Below, piece by piece: positions 3,364-6,225 of a stretch of DNA of 6,225 nucleotides; position 1 is the first letter of the stretch; every line of letters starts with the position of its first letter. The translations under genes were made by a program, and so were the position numbers. Source of the DNA: an uncultured Eubacteriales bacterium. Lineage in GTDB: Bacteria > Bacillota > Clostridia > Oscillospirales > CAG-382. Under the pieces are notes generated by a model, which did not search any database, was not told the DNA's origin, and was given only the letters and a program-made list of their open reading frames with translations. Location of the stretch: the NCBI GenBank assembly GCA_900548115.1, contig URJL01000070.1, positions 1 through 6,225 on the forward strand. The letters run 5' to 3'.

Positions 3364-5949
3364 TTAGGCGTGAGCGGAGAACCAGGTTTTGCCGGCGGCA
3401 AGCGAGACTTCGAGGGGGACGGCGAAGCCGTCGACGCAGTTTTCCATCTCGCGGCGAAGGATTTCCGCCGCACGGTCCTTTTCTTCTTCGGGACATTCAA
3501 CGATCAGTTCGTCGTGTACCTGAAGGATCAGCTTTGCCGCAAGGCCGGCTTTCGCAAGGGCGTTTTCGGTGCGGATCATGGCGATTTTGATAATATCCGC
3601 CGCCGTGCCTTGGATCGGCGAATTCATCGCGACGCGTTTGCCGAAGGCTTGCATGACTTTGTTTTTCGCGGTCAGCTCGGGAATATAGCGCCGCCGCCCG
3701 AAATAGGTCTTGACATAGCCGTTCTGTTCGGCAAAGGCGATGAGCGAATCCAGATATTCGCGGACGCGCGGATAGCGGGCAAAATAGCGCTCGATATAAT
3801 CCGCCGCCTGCTTTTTCGTAACGCCGATATCGCCCGCCAGCGAAAAATCGGAAATGCCGTAGACGATGCCGAAATTGACGGCTTTGGCATTTTTGCGCAT
3901 TTCGGGCGTGACCTCTTGGGTCGGCACGCCGAACACCTGCGACGCGGTCATGTTGTGAATGTCCACGCCCTCGCGGAAGGTGCGGCACATCGTCTCGTCG
4001 CCCGACAGCGCCGCCAAAATACGAAGCTCGATCTGCGAATAGTCGGCGTCGATCAAAACACAGCCGTCCTTCGCCGTGAAATATTTCCGCAGCTCGCGTC
4101 CTTCGGGCTGACGGATCGGGATATTTTGAAGATTCGGCTCGATGGACGAAAGGCGTCCCGTTAAGGTCAGCGCCTGTTTAAAGGTCGTGTGGACGCGGTG
4201 CGTTTCGGGGTCGCAGACCTTTAAAAGCCCCTCGACATAGGTGGAATTTAATTTGGCGACCGTGCGGAAATCCAAAATTTCGTTGATGATGGGATGATAC
4301 GGGCGCAGTTTTTCCAGCGTCTCCGCGTCGGTGGAATATCCGCTTTTGGTCTTCTTTAACGCGGGCAGTGAAAGGGTGTCGAAAAGCACCTCGCCGAGCT
4401 GTTTGGGCGATTGGATATTGAATTCCTTGCCCGACAGCGCAAAAATGTTGCTCATGCGCACATTGCGGCGCTCTTCCAAGATCCTGCCGTAATCGCGAAG
4501 TCCTTCGACATCCAGTCGGAAGCCGCGCGTTTCCATGGCAAAAAGCACGCGCGAAAGAGGAAATTCTATGTCGTAACAGACAAACTCCAGGCCGTCTTTT
4601 TGTAATTTTTCTTTGAGCGCGTCGTGCTCGGCACGCAAAATATGCGCGGTGCAAAGCGCCTTTTCGCACGGGTCGGAAAGGTCAAAGCCCGCCGTGTCGT
4701 GCCCCGAAAGAAAGCTTTCGGCATCGCCCTTTGCCGCGGGCGACGCGACATAATCGGCAAGCATTATGTCAAAATAAGAAGCCGCAAACGAAATGCCGCG
4801 CGCGGAAAGACGGTGCGAAAGCTCCTTGGCGTCGTAAACCGTAAGCTCATGGGCAGCGTCTTCAAAGATCGCGCGCAAAAATTCGTCGCTCAGCGGTAAA
4901 ACATACAAGGAGCCGTTGTCGAGCGCCAAAAGCTCCGCCGAAAAATCGGCAAAAACCGCCGTATTCGGAAATATTTCGGGAAGCGCGGACGCTTTTTCAT
5001 ACGGGAGCTTTTCGACCGAGGCGGACTTTTCTTCGCCCGCCGACTCGCCCGCGCCGTCTCCGTCAAAAAGCGACGGTGCGGCGGCGCCCTCAAGCGAAAG
5101 GCGCTTGATCAGGCTTTTCAGCTCAAAGGAATTCAAAAAAGTATAAAGCTCGCCTTTTCTCATGCCGTCATAGCGCAGATCGGAAAAAGAAAGGGGCAAC
5201 GGAACGTCGCGCACGATCTCGGCAAGAAAACGGCTTTGATACGCCGACTCCTTTCCCGCCGCAAGCTTTGCCTTCACACCGGCAGAAAGCGAAGACTCTT
5301 CGTAGGAGGCATAAAGCGCGTCGAGCGACGAAAATTCGCTTATCAGCTTAACGGCGGTCTTTTCACCGATACCCGCAACGCCGGGAATATTGTCCGACGT
5401 ATCGCCCATCAGCGCTTTTACGTCGATGAGGTCGCGGGGCGAAAGCCCGCCGTAGGTCTCGGCGATCTTTTGTTTGTCGTAAAGGACCGTCTCGCCCGTC
5501 GTACAAAGCAGCACGAAAACATGCTCGCCGACCAGTTGGAACGAATCGCGGTCGCCCGTCAGGATATAGCAGTCGTTCCCCTCGTCCGAAGCGTGTTTCG
5601 CCGCCGTTCCCAAAATGTCGTCTGCCTCGTAGCCCTCGAGCGAGAGAACATGCAGTCCCATAAGGCGCGCCGCCTCCTTGGCAGGCTCGAGCTGCGCGTG
5701 TAGCTCCTCGGGCATGCCCTTGCGCGTCGCCTTGTAAAAATCGCACGCCTTATGCCGAAAGGTCGGCGCGCGAAGATCGAACGCGATTCCCGCCGCGTCG
5801 GGCGAGAGCGATTCCAGCTGCTTTGCGATCATGTTGACAAAGCCGTAAAGCGCGTTGGTCGGCCGCCCGTCCCGTGTGGTCATGGGACGCACGCCGTAAA
5901 ACGCGCGGTTTAAAATGCTGTTGCCGTCGATAATAAGTGTCTTGGGCAT
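3364..5949 (-). CDS. polA: DNA polymerase I
   Basis: The 861-residue Pol I fills repair gaps and replaces Okazaki primers. The 5' nuclease domain (about 1-285) has all the usual metal-binding acids: D8, D58, E108/D110/D111 (YEADD), D133/D135 (TGDRD) and D183/D186 (GDTSDN), then the helix-hairpin-helix GVAGIGEKTA (190-199). An acidic, Gly/Ala-rich linker spans about 290-315. The middle domain (about 325-455) has the position of the 3'-5' exonuclease but lacks the DxE motif (FADFSAE instead) and the YxxxD motif, so proofreading is probably absent, as in many Gram-positive Pol I enzymes. The polymerase domain (about 456-861) has TGRLSS (597-602), motif A DYSQIELR with D636, motif B with R685, K689, F693 and Y697, and motif C HDE (812-814). 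ATG 5949 is chosen because MPKTLIIDGN aligns with the family start. A TTG at 5994 would add 15 basic residues. The ribosome binding site (AAAGGA, about 12 nt away) is weak. Confidence 0.98.
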   Translation of the reverse strand: MPKTLIIDGNSILNRAFYGVRPMTTRDGRPTNALYGFVNMIAKQLESLSPDAAGIAFDLRAPTFRHKACDFYKATRKGMPEELHAQLEPAKEAARLMGLHVLSLEGYEADDILGTAAKHASDEGNDCYILTGDRDSFQLVGEHVFVLLCTTGETVLYDKQKIAETYGGLSPRDLIDVKALMGDTSDNIPGVAGIGEKTAVKLISEFSSLDALYASYEESSLSAGVKAKLAAGKESAYQSRFLAEIVRDVPLPLSFSDLRYDGMRKGELYTFLNSFELKSLIKRLSLEGAAAPSLFDGDGAGESAGEEKSASVEKLPYEKASALPEIFPNTAVFADFSAELLALDNGSLYVLPLSDEFLRAIFEDAAHELTVYDAKELSHRLSARGISFAASYFDIMLADYVASPAAKGDAESFLSGHDTAGFDLSDPCEKALCTAHILRAEHDALKEKLQKDGLEFVCYDIEFPLSRVLFAMETRGFRLDVEGLRDYGRILEERRNVRMSNIFALSGKEFNIQSPKQLGEVLFDTLSLPALKKTKSGYSTDAETLEKLRPYHPIINEILDFRTVAKLNSTYVEGLLKVCDPETHRVHTTFKQALTLTGRLSSIEPNLQNIPIRQPEGRELRKYFTAKDGCVLIDADYSQIELRILAALSGDETMCRTFREGVDIHNMTASQVFGVPTQEVTPEMRKNAKAVNFGIVYGISDFSLAGDIGVTKKQAADYIERYFARYPRVREYLDSLIAFAEQNGYVKTYFGRRRYIPELTAKNKVMQAFGKRVAMNSPIQGTAADIIKIAMIRTENALAKAGLAAKLILQVHDELIVECPEEEKDRAAEILRREMENCVDGFAVPLEVSLAAGKTWFSAHA

Positions 5950-5986
5950 GCTTTTTGCTTTTTCCTTTCTTGGTTTCCCGGTTTTT

Positions 5987-6031
5987 GCCCGCAAGGCGGG
6001 CGCGGACGACCCTGTCGGATTTTTGCCGACA
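5987..6031 (-). repeat. Two hairpins in the polA leader region
   Basis: GCCCGC (5987-5992) pairs with GCGGGC (5996-6001) around AAG, and TGTCGG (6013-6018) pairs with CCGACA (6026-6031) around ATTTTTG. Both lie between the tetraloop cassette and the polA ribosome binding site. Read in the polA direction neither is followed by a T-run. The second belongs to a sequence (CATGTTATGT before the stem) that also occurs on the minus strand just left of 3276, so it is another exchangeable module. No confident polA promoter is visible in 5950-6050. Confidence 0.5.
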
Positions 6032-6049
6032 TAACATGGGGTATGCTCC

Positions 6050-6111
6050 CGAAGATGTCCGCTTTCGCGGACATGTCACCTAACGGTGACAAAAAGTCCT
6101 CTCGGACTTTT
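6050..6111 (-). repeat. Tandem tetraloop-hairpin cassette, inverted right copy
   Basis: On the minus strand: AAAAGTCC-GAGA-GGACTTTT (6111-6092), GTCACC-GTTA-GGTGAC (6090-6075) and ATGTCCGC-GAAA-GCGGACAT (6074-6055). It matches 27-88 inverted, at 60 of 62 positions. One difference is in the middle loop (GATA to GTTA); the other turns the G-T pair at the base of the middle stem into G-C, so pairing is preserved. It is upstream of polA and in the polA sense. With the left copy it forms a large inverted pair about 6 kb apart. Confidence 0.85.
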
Positions 6112-6114
6112 CTC

Positions 6115-6215
6115 TTTGCACGCCGCTTTGCGGCATGCAAATTCACTCCTCCTGCGTTTTGCGGACGCAAGTCGGGGCGCTGCCCCGACACCCCGCAAGC
6201 CTTCGAGAAGGCTTG
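6115..6215 (-). repeat. Further hairpin string at the right edge
   Basis: Three stems are clear. TTTGCA-c-GCCGC (6115-6126) pairs with GCGGC-a-TGCAAA (6130-6141) with one C/A mismatch. GTCGGGGC (6171-6178) pairs exactly with GCCCCGAC (6182-6189). CAAGCCTT (6196-6203) pairs with AAGGCTTG (6208-6215) around a CGAG tetraloop. The first holds the place of the 1-20 hairpin relative to the cassette but has another stem sequence. None is followed by a T-run. On the minus strand AGGAGG (6148-6153) stands 7 nt before a TTG (6138-6140). The polA-distal neighbour is outside the window. Confidence 0.65.
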
Positions 6216-6225
6216 ACCCAAGCTT

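Noticed and set aside
3337..4164. Long plus-strand open frame (275 codons) opposite the 3' end of polA
   Set aside because: It lies antisense to the polymerase domain, has no convincing ribosome binding site, and its openness follows from GC-biased polA codons.

Overview
The window reads as chromosomal DNA of a moderately GC-rich Gram-positive bacterium, most likely an uncultured gut Clostridia lineage (Oscillospiraceae/Ruminococcaceae-like or a relative). The basis is a stand-alone NrdR, a Pol I that keeps its polymerase residues but lacks the proofreading residues, GGAGG-type ribosome binding sites, and intergenic palindromes of a style I remember from such genomes. That last point is memory, not a search, and the lineage is an inference.

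Four protein genes are supported. From the left: nrdR (553-1005, minus), the zinc-ribbon/ATP-cone repressor of ribonucleotide reductase genes; a xylose-isomerase-like TIM-barrel protein (1119-1961, minus) upstream of nrdR on the same strand; a divergent 89-residue two-helix membrane protein of unknown function (2203-2472, plus); and polA (3364-5949, minus), DNA polymerase I. The TIM-barrel gene and the small membrane gene diverge from an AT-rich region at 1962-2202. The small membrane gene and polA converge on an 891-bp non-coding region (2473-3363). I see no shared pathway, beyond the loose link that NrdR controls dNTP supply and Pol I uses dNTPs.

The unusual part is the non-coding DNA. Regions 1-552, 2473-3363 and 5950-6225 are built almost entirely from short hairpin modules strung together in different combinations. 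Three recurring pieces stand out. (i) A 17-bp stem with one bulged base on its 5' arm and a 3-nt loop occurs four times (491-528, 2510-2547, 3136-3173, 3312-3349) with several compensatory base-pair changes. Three copies lie 15-38 nt after a stop codon, in the same sense as that gene. (ii) The 20-bp palindrome CCTTCCCCTCGAGGGGAAGG and variants (137-156, 342-361, 2592-2634, 3219-3237) are preceded by a shared junction sequence and followed by exchangeable hairpins. (iii) A 62-nt cassette of three tetraloop hairpins (27-88) recurs inverted at 6050-6111, so the two copies bracket all four genes.

I see no defence system, CRISPR array, tRNA, rRNA, transposase or integrase. The best candidate for something undescribed is the structured 3'-of-gene repeat family and its modular assembly. 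It most probably is an abundant REP/MITE-like repeat, possibly acting in transcript ends.
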